Notes: generated from the letters alone by a model not told the origin. 64,000 bases of DNA from Asanoa sp. WMMD1127 (GCF_029626225.1 NZ_JARUBP010000001.1:2232001-2296000); one strand, 5' to 3'. Positions 1-9,296 are shown, counted from the first letter of the stretch. Program-made: numbers and translations.

Positions 1-737
1 GCCCCGGACGCGTCGGGCGTGAGCAGGTGCCGGGCGAGCAGGAGATCGGCGTACGAGGCGACCAGCATCGCCAGCGTCGCCGAGAACGCGGTAAGCACCT
101 CGCGCGCCCGGATCGGATCGGCGACGTGCGGCTTTCGGCTGCGGCTGAGCACCCACAGCGCCGGCGGCACCAGCCAGGCCACGATCGCACCGGTGACCAG
201 CGACGCGGTCAGGCCGGCGCCGGCGACCAGGCCGGCGATGAGACCGGCGTAGCGACCGACCGCGAGCACCGCCATGCCGGCCGCGAGCCGGAGGAAGCGC
301 TGGTCGCCCTGCAGCTCGCCGAGCCAGCGGCCGGCCAGCACGGTGGGCACGGTGGCCAGCGCCGCCAGCAGCGTGTAAATGGCCGGCAGGTCGAAGAGCG
401 GCACGAGTACGGGCGCCAGGATCAGCAGCGCGCCCCCGCCGACGACCGTGGTCGCGAGGCTGATCCCGGCCGTTCGGCCGGCCCCGTTGCGGGCCCGGTG
501 CACCGCGATCGCGATCTGCAGGCCGAGGCCCGGCACCGAGGCGATCGCGGTCAGGCCGAGCACGGTGGCCAGCGCGCTCAGGTCGGCGCTGCTGAGCTGG
601 CGGGCGCCGATGACCGGCACGAGGTAGCCGAGCGCGTTGGTCAGCGCGCCGGCGATGGCGACCGCCGCGCCGGCGGTGGCGATCCGCCGGCTGCGCGCTG
701 AGGACTTGGTGGCCGGTTGGCGGGTCAGGGCAGACAT
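1..737 (-). CDS. Polysaccharide/oligosaccharide flippase-like membrane protein (3' end beyond window)
   Basis: The frame opens with ATG at 737 on the reverse strand and stays open to the window edge, giving about 245 residues of an incomplete protein. After a short basic N-terminus it is a run of hydrophobic helices separated by short Arg-rich loops. Segments such as GLTAIASVPGLGLQIAIAVH resemble the second helix region of MOP-superfamily polysaccharide transporters (Wzx/MurJ-like). The inferred role is flipping lipid-linked sugars across the membrane. The assignment rests on membrane topology and family feel, not a catalytic motif. No neighbouring glycosyltransferase is visible because the downstream side lies outside the window. 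Another polytopic transporter is possible. Confidence 0.62.
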   Translation of the reverse strand, partial: MSALTRQPATKSSARSRRIATAGAAVAIAGALTNALGYLVPVIGARQLSSADLSALATVLGLTAIASVPGLGLQIAIAVHRARNGAGRTAGISLATTVVGGGALLILAPVLVPLFDLPAIYTLLAALATVPTVLAGRWLGELQGDQRFLRLAAGMAVLAVGRYAGLIAGLVAGAGLTASLVTGAIVAWLVPPALWVLSRSRKPHVADPIRAREVLTAFSATLAMLVASYADLLLARHLLTPDASG

Positions 738-1002
738 GACGTCGTGCAGCCTAAGGCCCCCGGGTGGGCGTACCGCGTCGTTATCAAATCGTGACACGTC
801 AATGTGTGTGTTACGGAGAGTCCTGTCGATGGAGTTGTTTGTCGTTTTTGCTCGGCTTTGCCGGCCGGTTGCTGCTCGCGGCGGGTGTTGGAAGCGCGGC
901 GCGCTGGTTACCGCACGGTAACCGGCATCTTGTGACCTCGGTCGCACGGGAGCACCATCGGTCCGTTCCGGTTACCAGCGAGTAACACGCCGAGGAGGAA
1001 CC

Positions 1003-1632
1003 GTGTCGGAACCCCATCACATCGTGCGGGGCAGGACCCGCTGGCGGCGGTTCGCCGCACTCACCCTGCCGGCCGTCGCGGCCGCCGGGTTCATCGTCTT
1101 CGGCATGGCCAACGGCGCCATCGCCGCGTCGTTCGCCGTCTCCGGCCAGACCTTCAAGGTCTCGGCGGATCGGCTGGTGGGCAACGGCTTCGTCCAGTAC
1201 GGCAGCGTCGCCAGGGACGCCGAGGGCAACGACCACCCGGTGGCGGTGTCGGGCATCAACCGCGCGACGCTGACCAACCTGTGCCAGTCGGTGAAGGTGC
1301 CCGGCATGCCGGTCGTGCTGACCATCAACGCCGGCGGCAACGGCAAGCCCGCGACCGCCGTCAACATGCTCATCGACATGACCGAGCTGCGCGGCGACGC
1401 CACGTTCACCAACATCGAGATCGGCCGCGACGCCGGCACGTTGAACAAGGCCAACTCGAAGGGCCAGCCGGGTTCGTTCGGACAGCAGGCCGACAAGGTC
1501 GTCATCAACAACCTGAAGCAGGTCGCCTGGTCGACCTCGGCTGGCACGTTCACGCTCAACGGCCTGCGCATGAAGGTCAACGTTGGCGCCGACGCCAAGG
1601 AATGTTTCGAGGATGAGCAGCAGCAGCCGTAG
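1003..1632 (+). CDS. DUF6230 family secreted/membrane-anchored protein
   Basis: 209 residues starting at GTG 1003, preceded by a strong GAGGAGGAA ribosome site. A basic N-terminus is followed by one hydrophobic helix (about residues 18-42, ending ANGAIAAS) and then a soluble beta-rich domain with GQTFKVSADRLVG. This architecture matches the DUF6230 family of actinobacteria, whose members are encoded directly before DUF6114 proteins, as here. The function is unknown. The protein is probably exported or anchored with its C-terminal domain outside. The 3' end overlaps the next gene by 20 bp, indicating translational coupling. No catalytic residues are recognisable. Confidence 0.72.
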   Translation: MSEPHHIVRGRTRWRRFAALTLPAVAAAGFIVFGMANGAIAASFAVSGQTFKVSADRLVGNGFVQYGSVARDAEGNDHPVAVSGINRATLTNLCQSVKVPGMPVVLTINAGGNGKPATAVNMLIDMTELRGDATFTNIEIGRDAGTLNKANSKGQPGSFGQQADKVVINNLKQVAWSTSAGTFTLNGLRMKVNVGADAKECFEDEQQQP

Positions 1633-3412
1633 CGCCACCCAGGTCCGGCCCGGTTTCGCGGGCCGGACCTGGCAAGGCTTCCGTCGCTGGCGGCGCACCC
1701 GCCCCTTCTGGGGCGGACTGTTCCTGATCGCCGGCGGCGTGGAGATCTTCCTGACCACGCAGATGAGCCTCAACGGCCTGAGCTTCCAACTCGGCCCGAC
1801 GGGCTTCCTGTCGTGGCTGATCCCCGCGATCCTGGTCACCTGCGGCGCCCTGGCCTGGGCGAGCCCCCACCAACGCATGTTCTACGCGATCGTCGGCGCG
1901 GTCTCGGCCGTGTTCTCGCTGATCGGCGTCAACCTGGGCGGCTTCTTTCTCGGCCTGCTCCTCGGCATCGTCGGCGCCGGCCTGGTCTTCGCCTGGACGC
2001 CCGGCGTCGGCGCGGCACCGGTGATCCCGACCCAGCCGGGCCCGGACGACACGGCCGACGCCGACGACACGGGCGAGATCCCGGCCACCGGGTCGGCAAG
2101 CCCGGTCCCGGGCCTCGACGCCCGCGACCCCGAGCCGGACCACGACCACTCCACCACAGCGCCGCCCTCGCCCTGGTCCACCCGGTCGAGCGAGCCAGTG
2201 CCGCAGCCACGCGCGGCGACGCCGCCGGACTGGCCTGCGGCGGCAGCCGATCCGGCCGCGGACTCTGCGGAGTCGGCCTCTGCATGGTCCGCCCGTTCGG
2301 ATGGACCGGCACCCGCGCCGCGCGCGGCGACGCCGCCGGATTGGCCGTCCGCGGACGGTGACCGGTCGCCGAACGACGAGAAGCCCGTGGCGGCGACGTC
2401 CTCCGGCGGTGACGCGGGCGACGACGGCACGGTTGGTGGGTCGCGTCGGGCTGAGCGGTCCGCGGACCCGGGCGGTGACGAGCGGGACGCGGTGTCGGGG
2501 CGGCGGTCGGCTGCTGCGCCCGACGCCGGCCATGCAGGCGGCGGGGAGCCGTCCGGGGAGACGGCGCCGTTGCCGCGGCGGGAGGGTCCGCGGTTCTACG
2601 CCGTGGTCGCCTTTCTGCTCGCGCTCGGGGTGAGCGCGGCGGTCGGTGTGCGGGCCGGTGGGCCCGCCTACGCGGCGCCGTCGTGTCCCAAGCCCGCCGG
2701 CTCCGCGACCGGCAAGCCGGCGAGCCCGAGTCCAAGCCCGACGCCGTCGCCGACGGCGACCGAGGAGGAGGACCGCGGGCTCATCGGCCGGATCATCGAC
2801 GGGATCACCGACATCTTCGACGGTGACGACGACCAGCCGGGGCAGACCGCGGCGCCGACCCCGACCACCACCAGCAAGCCGCCGGCCCTCGGCAAGCCCA
2901 AGCCCGGCGACTGCCCCGCCGCCCGCGGTGGCGAGAGCCGGACCCAGGACGGCGCCAAGGCGACCGTTCCGCTGCTGGCCGACGATGCGAGCGTGCCCGA
3001 GGTCAACAGCCGGCCGTCGGTGCTCACCGGCACCAAGCTGACGATGTGGGGGTTGCGGCTCGACGGCATCTACACCCTGCACACGGCGGCCGGTGACGTG
3101 CGTTCGCTGAAGTTCAGCATGAGCCGGTCGCTGGTGCGGACGTTCGCCCTCGACGTGCCGCAGGGCGGCGGTTCGCCCCTCCTCATCAAGAGCGGCACGC
3201 TCACCGTCAGCGGCGACGTCGCCTTCTATACGACGCGGTTCGTCGGGTGGCTCGGCCCGATCAAGCTCACGCTGACGCCGGACTCGCCGCTGCCGCCGGA
3301 CGGCATCCCGTTGACCCTGCCGCGGATCGACTTCACCGACCCGCGCATCGACCTGATGTTTGTCTCCTGCGACGAACTGCGGGCGCCCACGCTGGACGAG
3401 GCGTTCGGCTGA
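1613..3412 (+). CDS. DUF6114 membrane protein with long low-complexity linker and extra C-terminal domain
   Basis: The ATG at 1613 (MSSSSRSATQ) is preferred over an in-frame ATG 30 bp upstream because it has AAGGA about 10 nt before it and overlaps the DUF6230 gene only slightly. The product is 599 residues. Residues 30-130 hold three or four membrane helices typical of DUF6114. About 200 residues of Pro/Ala/Asp/Ser-rich repeats follow (AATPPDWP occurs at least twice), then another hydrophobic segment near residue 325, then a Pro-rich stretch and a beta-rich C-terminal domain of about 150 residues. DUF6114 proteins are, as I recall, often much shorter, so the C-terminal extension is notable. 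The function is unknown; it probably forms a complex with the upstream protein. Confidence 0.68.
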   Translation: MSSSSRSATQVRPGFAGRTWQGFRRWRRTRPFWGGLFLIAGGVEIFLTTQMSLNGLSFQLGPTGFLSWLIPAILVTCGALAWASPHQRMFYAIVGAVSAVFSLIGVNLGGFFLGLLLGIVGAGLVFAWTPGVGAAPVIPTQPGPDDTADADDTGEIPATGSASPVPGLDARDPEPDHDHSTTAPPSPWSTRSSEPVPQPRAATPPDWPAAAADPAADSAESASAWSARSDGPAPAPRAATPPDWPSADGDRSPNDEKPVAATSSGGDAGDDGTVGGSRRAERSADPGGDERDAVSGRRSAAAPDAGHAGGGEPSGETAPLPRREGPRFYAVVAFLLALGVSAAVGVRAGGPAYAAPSCPKPAGSATGKPASPSPSPTPSPTATEEEDRGLIGRIIDGITDIFDGDDDQPGQTAAPTPTTTSKPPALGKPKPGDCPAARGGESRTQDGAKATVPLLADDASVPEVNSRPSVLTGTKLTMWGLRLDGIYTLHTAAGDVRSLKFSMSRSLVRTFALDVPQGGGSPLLIKSGTLTVSGDVAFYTTRFVGWLGPIKLTLTPDSPLPPDGIPLTLPRIDFTDPRIDLMFVSCDELRAPTLDEAFG

Positions 3413-3419
3413 GTCGACA

Positions 3420-3450
3420 GTGGCTGCGCCGCCATGAACGGCGCAGCCAC
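3420..3450. terminator. Hairpin between convergent genes
   Basis: A perfect 12-bp inverted repeat, GTGGCTGCGCCG (3420-3431) with its complement at 3439-3450 and a 7-nt loop, sits between the convergent DUF6114 and DUF885 genes. There is no T-tract. It is probably a bidirectional terminator of the kind common in high-GC actinobacteria. Confidence 0.6.
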
Positions 3451-3460
3451 CGCGAAGACG

Positions 3461-5131
3461 CTAGAGGCGGGCCAGGGCGGCCTTGAGCGGGTCGAGCCCG
3501 ATCGAGCCCAGGTCGAGGGCCTGGCGGTGGAACTCTTTGAGGTTGAAATCGGCACCCTTGCGGGCCTTGGCGTCGTCACGGGCCTGCAGCCAGATGCGCT
3601 CGCCGACCTTGTAGGAGGGCGCCTGCCCCGGCCAGCCCAGATAGCGGTTGAGCTCGAAGCGCAGCACGTCGTCCTGCACGCGGCAGTGGGCGCGCATGAA
3701 CTCCCAGCCGAGCTCGGGGGTCCAGCGCTCGCCGGGGTGGAAGCCGAACGGGTTGTCGCGCGGGATCTCGAGCTCGAGGTGCATGCCGATGTCGACGATG
3801 ACCCGCGCGGCACGGAACGCCTGGGCGTCGAGCATGCCCAGGCGGTCGCCGGGGTCGGCCAGGTAGCCCAGGTCGTCCATCAGGCGCTCCGCGTAGAGCG
3901 CCCAGCCCTCGCCGTGGCCCGAGACCCAGAGCAGCAGCCGCTGGTAGCGGTTGAGCAGCTCGGTGCGCACGGCGGTCTGGGCGACCTGGAGGTGGTGACC
4001 CGGCACGCCCTCGTGGTAGACGGTGGTCACCTCTTTCCACGTGGCGAAGTCGGTCATGCCGGCGGGCACCGCCCACCACATGCGGCCGGGCCGGGTGAAG
4101 TCTTCGCTCGGGCCCGTGTAGTAGATGCCGCCGTCGCTGGTCGGCGCGATCATGCACTCGATGCGCCGCACCTGCTCGGGGATGTCGAAGTGGGTGCCGT
4201 GCAGCTCGGCGATCGCCTTGTCGGCCAGGCCCTGCATCCAGTCGCGGAACGCCTCCTTGCCCTCGATGCGGCGGGCCGGGTCGCTGTCGAGCGCGTGGAC
4301 GGCGTCGTCGATGGACGCGCCGGGGCCGACGATGTGGGCGGCGACCTTGCGCATCTCGCTCTCGAGGCGGGCCAGCTCTTCGAAGCCCCACGCGTAGGTC
4401 TCGTCGAGGTCGACCTTGGCGCCGAGGAAGTATTGCGAGGCGAGCTGGTAGCGCTCGCGCCCGGCGGCCTGCTTGTCGCGGCCGAGCGGGGCGAGCTCGT
4501 CGCGCAGGAACACGCCGAACGCCTGGGTCGCGGCCGTGGACGCCGCGGCGCCCTGCTCGAGCGCGGAGCGCAGCGCGCTGTCGGCCTCGAGCCGCTCGGC
4601 CAGACCGTGGAAGAAGTTGTCGCGGGCCGGGTCGGTCCAGATGTCGCACTGCTTGGCGACCTCGAGCATCTGGTGGCGGGAGCTGACGTGCCCCTGAGCG
4701 GCGGCCTCGCGGAGCGTCACCTGGAGCTGCTCGACCGCGTGCGGGAACGCGTTGAGGCGGGCCGCGATGTTGCCGACCGCTTCGGCGCCCTCGGTGGGCA
4801 TGAGGTCGAACGCGCCGCGCAGCCCGTGCAGTGCGCTGGAGATCACATTGATCTCGCTGGTCACCTCGCCGGCGTCGTAGCGCGCCAGCTCGAGGCCCAG
4901 CCGCTCCTGCATGGCCTCTTTGGCGACCCGCTCGGACTCGCCTACGGGCTCGATCGCCGACAGCTCGGTCAGCGTGCGCCGGGTCAGGTCGGCGCCGGCC
5001 GCGAAGCCGTCAGGTGACAGGTCTTCGAACTTGTCGTCGAAGCCCTTGATGCCGACGAAGGTGGCACCGGCCGGGTTGAGCGGCGCCCACTCGTCGACGT
5101 AGCGGTTGGCGAGGTCATCGATTCGTCCCAC
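3461..5131 (-). CDS. DUF885 family protein (zinc-peptidase-like)
   Basis: 556 residues from a GTG at 5131 (VGRIDDLANRYVDEW). The frame is open further upstream to 5356, but that extension is Arg/Ser-rich and lacks protein-like composition. The motif HEGVPGHHLQ at about residues 373-382 is the hallmark of the DUF885 family and resembles the HExxxH zinc site of metallopeptidases. The rest is helix-rich with no signal peptide, so it is probably cytoplasmic. Family members are believed to be peptidases, but the substrate is not known. The gene stands alone, convergent with the DUF6114 gene. Confidence 0.8.
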   Translation of the reverse strand: MGRIDDLANRYVDEWAPLNPAGATFVGIKGFDDKFEDLSPDGFAAGADLTRRTLTELSAIEPVGESERVAKEAMQERLGLELARYDAGEVTSEINVISSALHGLRGAFDLMPTEGAEAVGNIAARLNAFPHAVEQLQVTLREAAAQGHVSSRHQMLEVAKQCDIWTDPARDNFFHGLAERLEADSALRSALEQGAAASTAATQAFGVFLRDELAPLGRDKQAAGRERYQLASQYFLGAKVDLDETYAWGFEELARLESEMRKVAAHIVGPGASIDDAVHALDSDPARRIEGKEAFRDWMQGLADKAIAELHGTHFDIPEQVRRIECMIAPTSDGGIYYTGPSEDFTRPGRMWWAVPAGMTDFATWKEVTTVYHEGVPGHHLQVAQTAVRTELLNRYQRLLLWVSGHGEGWALYAERLMDDLGYLADPGDRLGMLDAQAFRAARVIVDIGMHLELEIPRDNPFGFHPGERWTPELGWEFMRAHCRVQDDVLRFELNRYLGWPGQAPSYKVGERIWLQARDDAKARKGADFNLKEFHRQALDLGSIGLDPLKAALARL

Positions 5132-5246
5132 GCGGTCGAATCTACGGCACCGGTCAGACGATTTTCGGCCCGCGGCGCGGGGTCTAGGGCAGCGTCGAGG
5201 GCCCCGTCCGAAAAGCGCGCGATTCTTGTCGTACCCATGAGGCAGA

Positions 5247-6230
5247 GTGTCACGAGTGACGACCGCAACCAGTCCTGACAAGGCCGACCCGCGCGGCTGG
5301 CTTCCGGGCTTCGTGCTCCTCGGTGTGATCTGGGGTTCGAGCTTCGTGTTCATCAAGGTCGGGGTGGCCGAGCTGCACCCGCTCTACGTGACGCTCGGCC
5401 GGGTCCTCGCCGGTCTGCTGACCCTGCTCGTGGTGCTCCTCGTGACCCGCGATCGGCTCCCTCGCGACCTGCGTCTCTGGGGCCACCTCGTGGTCACCGG
5501 CGTGGTGGGCACGGCACTGCCCTTCACCCTCTTCGGCTACGGGGAGGAGCGCGTCTCGTCATCCCTCGCCGGCATCTGGAACGCCACGACGGCCCTGCTC
5601 GTGCTGCCCCTCGCGGTCTACCTGTTCCGCACCGAGCGGATGACCACCCACCGGGCGACCGGCCTGCTCATCGGCTTCGTCGGCGTGCTGGTGGTGCTCG
5701 GCGTCTGGGAGGGCCTCGGCGGCGCCCAGTTCACCGGCCAGCTGATGTGCATCGGCGCGGCGGCCTGCTACGCGGTGGCGATCCCCTACACGAAGCGGTT
5801 CATCAGTGACCGCCAGGAGTCCGGGATCGCGCTGGCGGCGGGCCAGCTCGTCACGGCGACGCTGTCGTTGGCGATCATCGCGCCGTTGGCCGTCGGCGCG
5901 CCGACGCCGATCGCCGACCTGTCCGTCAAGGCGATCGCCAGCATCCTGACGCTCGGTGCGATCGGCACCGGCCTCGCCTTCGTGCTCAACATGCGCAACA
6001 TCAAGCTGGCCGGCGCGACCACGGCGTCGATGGTCACCTACCTGATCCCGGTGTTCGCGGTCATCCTCGGCGTGCTGGCGCTCGACGAGCACATCACCTG
6101 GCACCAGCCGGTCGGCGCGCTGATCGTGCTGGTCGGCGTCGCGGTCGCCCAGGGCCTGGTCGCCCGCCGCAAGCGACCGACACCGACCCCGGCGTCCCCG
6201 GAAGCCGAGCTGGCCGTCGAACGCGCCTAG
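5247..6230 (+). CDS. EamA/DMT-superfamily transporter
   Basis: 327 residues with ten predicted membrane helices in two EamA repeats. The first contains GVIWGSSFVFIKVGV near residue 25. The second begins near residue 160 (LMCIGAAACYAVAIPYTKR) and contains GAIGTGLAFVLNM and TTASMVTYLIPVFAVILG, typical of RhaT/YdcZ-like metabolite exporters. The substrate cannot be told from sequence. GTG 5247 is taken as the start, with a GAGGCAGAG-like site just upstream; GTG 5256 is an alternative. It is convergent with the PHP gene only 4 bp away. The C-terminal tail is basic and cytosolic. Confidence 0.82.
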   Translation: MSRVTTATSPDKADPRGWLPGFVLLGVIWGSSFVFIKVGVAELHPLYVTLGRVLAGLLTLLVVLLVTRDRLPRDLRLWGHLVVTGVVGTALPFTLFGYGEERVSSSLAGIWNATTALLVLPLAVYLFRTERMTTHRATGLLIGFVGVLVVLGVWEGLGGAQFTGQLMCIGAAACYAVAIPYTKRFISDRQESGIALAAGQLVTATLSLAIIAPLAVGAPTPIADLSVKAIASILTLGAIGTGLAFVLNMRNIKLAGATTASMVTYLIPVFAVILGVLALDEHITWHQPVGALIVLVGVAVAQGLVARRKRPTPTPASPEAELAVERA

Positions 6231-6233
6231 GGC

Positions 6234-7313
6234 CTATCCGGCGGCGTGCCCGGCGGCCCAGTCGACGAGCTGGTCGGCCTTCCAGGTGTTGACCACCCGG
6301 TCGGCCGGCACGCCGCACAGGGCCGCCCGCTCGCAGCCGAAGCGCTGCCAGTCGAGCTGACCCGGGGCGTGCGCGTCGGTGCTGATCGTGAACACGCAGC
6401 CCGCCTCGAGCGCCTGGCGCATCAGGCGCTTGGGCGGATCCTGGCGTTCGGGGCGTGAGTTGATCTCGACGGCCTTGCCGTGCTCGGCGCACGCCGCGAA
6501 GACGGCCGCCGCGTCGAAGTCCGACGGTGGCCGCAGCCGCTTGCGGTGGCCGCGGTCGCCGGGCCCTTCGGCGCCGGCCGGCCGGTTGGCGACCATCCGC
6601 CCGGTGCAGTGACCGAGCACGTCCATGTGCGGGTTCTCGATCGCCCGCAGCATTCGGCGGGTCATCCGCGCGCTCTCGTCGCGCAGCGCGCTGTGCACCG
6701 ACGCCACCACCACGTCGAGCCGGGAGAGCAGCTCGTCGGTCTGGTCGAGCGAGCCGTCGGCGAGGATGTCGACCTCGATGCCGGTGAGGATCCGGAAGCC
6801 CTCCGGCAGCGCCTCGTTGACCGCGGCCACGTAGTCGAGCTGTCGCTTGAGCCGGTCCGCGGTCAGACCGCGGGCCACCTTGAGGGTCGGGGAGTGGTCG
6901 GTCAGCACGATGTACTCGTGGCCCAGCTCCACCGCCGCCAGCGCCATCTCCTCGATCGGCGAACCGCCGTCGGACCAGTCGGAGTGGGTGTGGCAGTCGC
7001 CCCGCAACGCCGACCGCAAGGCCGTGGCCGCGTCGTCGAGGTCGACCCCCTCGGTGGCGAGCAGCCGGCGCAGGTAGACCGGCTCCTCGCCGGCCAGCGA
7101 CTCGGCGACGCACCGGGCCGTCACGTCGCCGACGCCGGACAGCTCGGTCAGCGTGCCGGCCGCGGCCCGCTGCGCGACCTCGGCGGCGGGCAGCCCGCTG
7201 AGCGTCTTGGCCGCCGAGCGGAAGGCCCGGACGCGGTAGGTCGCCTCGTTGGCCCGTTCCAGCAGGAACGCGATGCGCCGGAGATCGGCGACGGGATCAC
7301 GCGCGGTCGTCAC
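6234..7313 (-). CDS. PHP-domain phosphoesterase with N-terminal helix-hairpin-helix region
   Basis: 359 residues. Residues 1-90 resemble the HhH region of PolX-type enzymes (ELSGVGDVTARCVAESL). Residues 104-350 are a PHP domain with metal ligands DCHTHSDWSDGG (H108, H110), VLTDHSP, GIEVDILADG, ASVHSALRD, DVLGHCTGR and STDAHAPGQL. There is no polymerase X catalytic domain before it, so this is a stand-alone PHP hydrolase, not PolX. It may act on a phosphoester or nucleic-acid end. The start is GTG 7313; the gene is divergent from mtnA. Confidence 0.8.
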   Translation of the reverse strand: MTTARDPVADLRRIAFLLERANEATYRVRAFRSAAKTLSGLPAAEVAQRAAAGTLTELSGVGDVTARCVAESLAGEEPVYLRRLLATEGVDLDDAATALRSALRGDCHTHSDWSDGGSPIEEMALAAVELGHEYIVLTDHSPTLKVARGLTADRLKRQLDYVAAVNEALPEGFRILTGIEVDILADGSLDQTDELLSRLDVVVASVHSALRDESARMTRRMLRAIENPHMDVLGHCTGRMVANRPAGAEGPGDRGHRKRLRPPSDFDAAAVFAACAEHGKAVEINSRPERQDPPKRLMRQALEAGCVFTISTDAHAPGQLDWQRFGCERAALCGVPADRVVNTWKADQLVDWAAGHAAG

Positions 7314-7360
7314 GCACCGAACCTATCGGTCCGAAAGCTCGGCGACCTACCGTGGGAACC

Positions 7361-8332
7361 ATGCGGACGATCGACTGGGCCGACGGAGCCGTCGAGATCA
7401 TCGACCAGACCCTGCTGCCCGGCCGGCTCGAGGTCCGCCGGATCACCACCGTCGAGGAGCTGGTCGCGGCCATCCGCGAGCTGGCGGTCCGCGGCGCTCC
7501 GGCGCTGGGCGTGGCCGGCGCCTACGGGGTGGCGCTGGCGGCCAAGCAGCACGGCGGCGATGCCGAGCGACTCGACGCGGCCGTACGCCTGGTGACCACC
7601 GCCCGGCCCACGGCCGTCAACCTGGCCCGCGGCGCCGCCCGCGCGGCGAGCCGGCTGCCCGGCGGTTTCGACGCCGTGCTGGCCGAGGCCGACGCGCTGC
7701 GCGACGAGGAGATCGCGGCCTCCGCCGCCATGGCCGCCCGCGGTGCCGACCTGTTGACGGAGCTGTGCGGCAACTCGCCCCGCGTGCTCACCCACTGCAA
7801 CACCGGCGCCCTCGCGGCGGTGGTCGGCGGCACCGCGCTGGGCGTCGTCGCCGAGCTCCAACGTCGCGACACCCTCGGTCCGGTGATCGCCAGCGAGACG
7901 CGGCCCCTACTGCAGGGCGCCCGGCTCACGGCATGGGAGCTGGGCCGGCTGGGCGTCGACTTCCGCGTCGCGGTCGACAGTGCCGGACCGTTCCTGATGG
8001 CCCGCGGCGAGGTCGACGTGGTGGTGCTCGGCGCCGACCGGATCTGCGCCAACGGCGACACCGTCAACAAGGTCGGCACCTACTCCCACGCGCTCGGCGC
8101 CCGCCGGGCCGGCATCCCGTTCGTGGTGGTGGCGCCCGAGTCGACGGTCGACCTGGACACGGCGACCGGCGCCGACGTCGAGATCGAGGACCGCGCGGGC
8201 GCGGAGGTGGTCACCGGCGTGCCGGCGGTCAACCCGGCCTTCGACGTGACGCCGCACGACCTGGTGACCGCGATCGTCACAGATCGTCGAGTAATCCGTC
8301 TGGACCTTGGGGAGCGGGTCGCACCACGTTGA
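7361..8332 (+). CDS. mtnA: S-methyl-5-thioribose-1-phosphate isomerase
   Basis: 323 residues from ATG 7361 (MRTIDWADG); an in-frame GTG at 7352 would add three residues. The enzyme converts methylthioribose-1-phosphate to methylthioribulose-1-phosphate in methionine salvage. Diagnostic motifs are RGAPALGVAGAYG (44-56), THCNTGALA with the catalytic Cys at 146, SETRPLLQGARLTAWEL, and GADRICANGDTVNKVGTY with catalytic Asp at 226. Length is slightly short but complete. No other mtn gene is next to it. The last 56 bp overlap the tail of tyrA on the other strand. Confidence 0.93.
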   Translation: MRTIDWADGAVEIIDQTLLPGRLEVRRITTVEELVAAIRELAVRGAPALGVAGAYGVALAAKQHGGDAERLDAAVRLVTTARPTAVNLARGAARAASRLPGGFDAVLAEADALRDEEIAASAAMAARGADLLTELCGNSPRVLTHCNTGALAAVVGGTALGVVAELQRRDTLGPVIASETRPLLQGARLTAWELGRLGVDFRVAVDSAGPFLMARGEVDVVVLGADRICANGDTVNKVGTYSHALGARRAGIPFVVVAPESTVDLDTATGADVEIEDRAGAEVVTGVPAVNPAFDVTPHDLVTAIVTDRRVIRLDLGERVAPR

Positions 8333-9296
8333 CCGTCGCCCTGTCGGGGGCCACGGCCCGCACCCACCCGCCGGCGCGGCCGAGCCGCAGCAGCGCGTCG
8401 GGTCGGGCGGGGATGTCCAGCGGGGCGGCCAGCGGCGGGGGCCAGCCGGCGCGCATCGCGTGCCCGGGCGCGAGCCACGGCAGCAATGCCGCGATCGGGT
8501 CGGGCGCATCGAGCGCGGCGCGCGCTTCGCTCAGCGCCGCGATGATGCCGTCGAGAGCCGGCCCGACCGCGGGCGCGTTGCCGCCGCACATCGCGGCGAT
8601 CAGCTCCGGCCTGGTCGCGGCGACGCGGGTGCCGTCGCGGAACGAACCAGCGGCCAGGGCGCTCGCCAGCGGGTCCGTCGCCGCCGCGGCGAGGGCGGTG
8701 GCCAACAGATGGGGTACGTGGCTCACGGTCGCCACGGCCCGGTCGTGCTCCTCGGCCGTGGCGGGCACCACCCGCGCGCCGAGACTGATCACCAGCTCGG
8801 CGAGGTCGAGCCAGTCGGTGAGCGACGTGCTGCCCGGCTCGAAGCAGAGCACCCAGGCGCAGTCCCGGAACAGCTCCTCGTCGGCCGCCGCGAAACCGGA
8901 GCTCTCCTTGCCGGCCATCGGGTGGCCGCCCACGAACCCGGCCAGCCGCTGGTGGCGGCCCTGCAGCCGTTGTTCGACCAGCATCCGCACCGGCGTCTTG
9001 ACCGAGGTGACGTCGCTGACCAGCCCGCTGTAACCGGCCGCCGCGATCTCGTCGAGCACCCGCGGCAACGCCGGCAGCGGCACCGCGACCAGCACGAGCC
9101 CAGCCCCGCCGACGGCGTCCCGGATCGTGCCGGTGACCTGCCAGCGGCCGGACCGCGGCGCGCGGGCGGCGGCGGTGCGCGCGGTGGCCCGGGTGGCCGG
9201 GTCGGCGTCGTAGCCGAGCACCTGGTGCCCCCGGGCGGCCAGCGCCCGCAGGGCCGAACCGCCGATGAGCCCCAACCCGATCACCGCGATGTCCAC
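8277..9296 (-). CDS. tyrA: Prephenate dehydrogenase
   Basis: 339 residues. The N-terminal Rossmann site is VIGLGLIGGS (residues 5-14), followed by SDVTSVK, and by the family signature FVGGHPMAGKESSG near residue 146. The helical dimerisation domain contains VSHVPHLLATAL. The enzyme oxidatively decarboxylates prephenate to 4-hydroxyphenylpyruvate in tyrosine biosynthesis, in the cytosol. No ACT domain is obvious at the C-terminus, so regulation may differ from ACT-bearing forms. The 3' end runs 56 bp into mtnA on the opposite strand. Confidence 0.92.
   Translation of the reverse strand: MDIAVIGLGLIGGSALRALAARGHQVLGYDADPATRATARTAAARAPRSGRWQVTGTIRDAVGGAGLVLVAVPLPALPRVLDEIAAAGYSGLVSDVTSVKTPVRMLVEQRLQGRHQRLAGFVGGHPMAGKESSGFAAADEELFRDCAWVLCFEPGSTSLTDWLDLAELVISLGARVVPATAEEHDRAVATVSHVPHLLATALAAAATDPLASALAAGSFRDGTRVAATRPELIAAMCGGNAPAVGPALDGIIAALSEARAALDAPDPIAALLPWLAPGHAMRAGWPPPLAAPLDIPARPDALLRLGRAGGWVRAVAPDRATVNVVRPAPQGPDGLLDDL

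Noticed and set aside
6234-7313. DNA polymerase X (polX)
   Set aside because: HhH and PHP regions are present but the nucleotidyltransferase domain is missing and there is no room for it.
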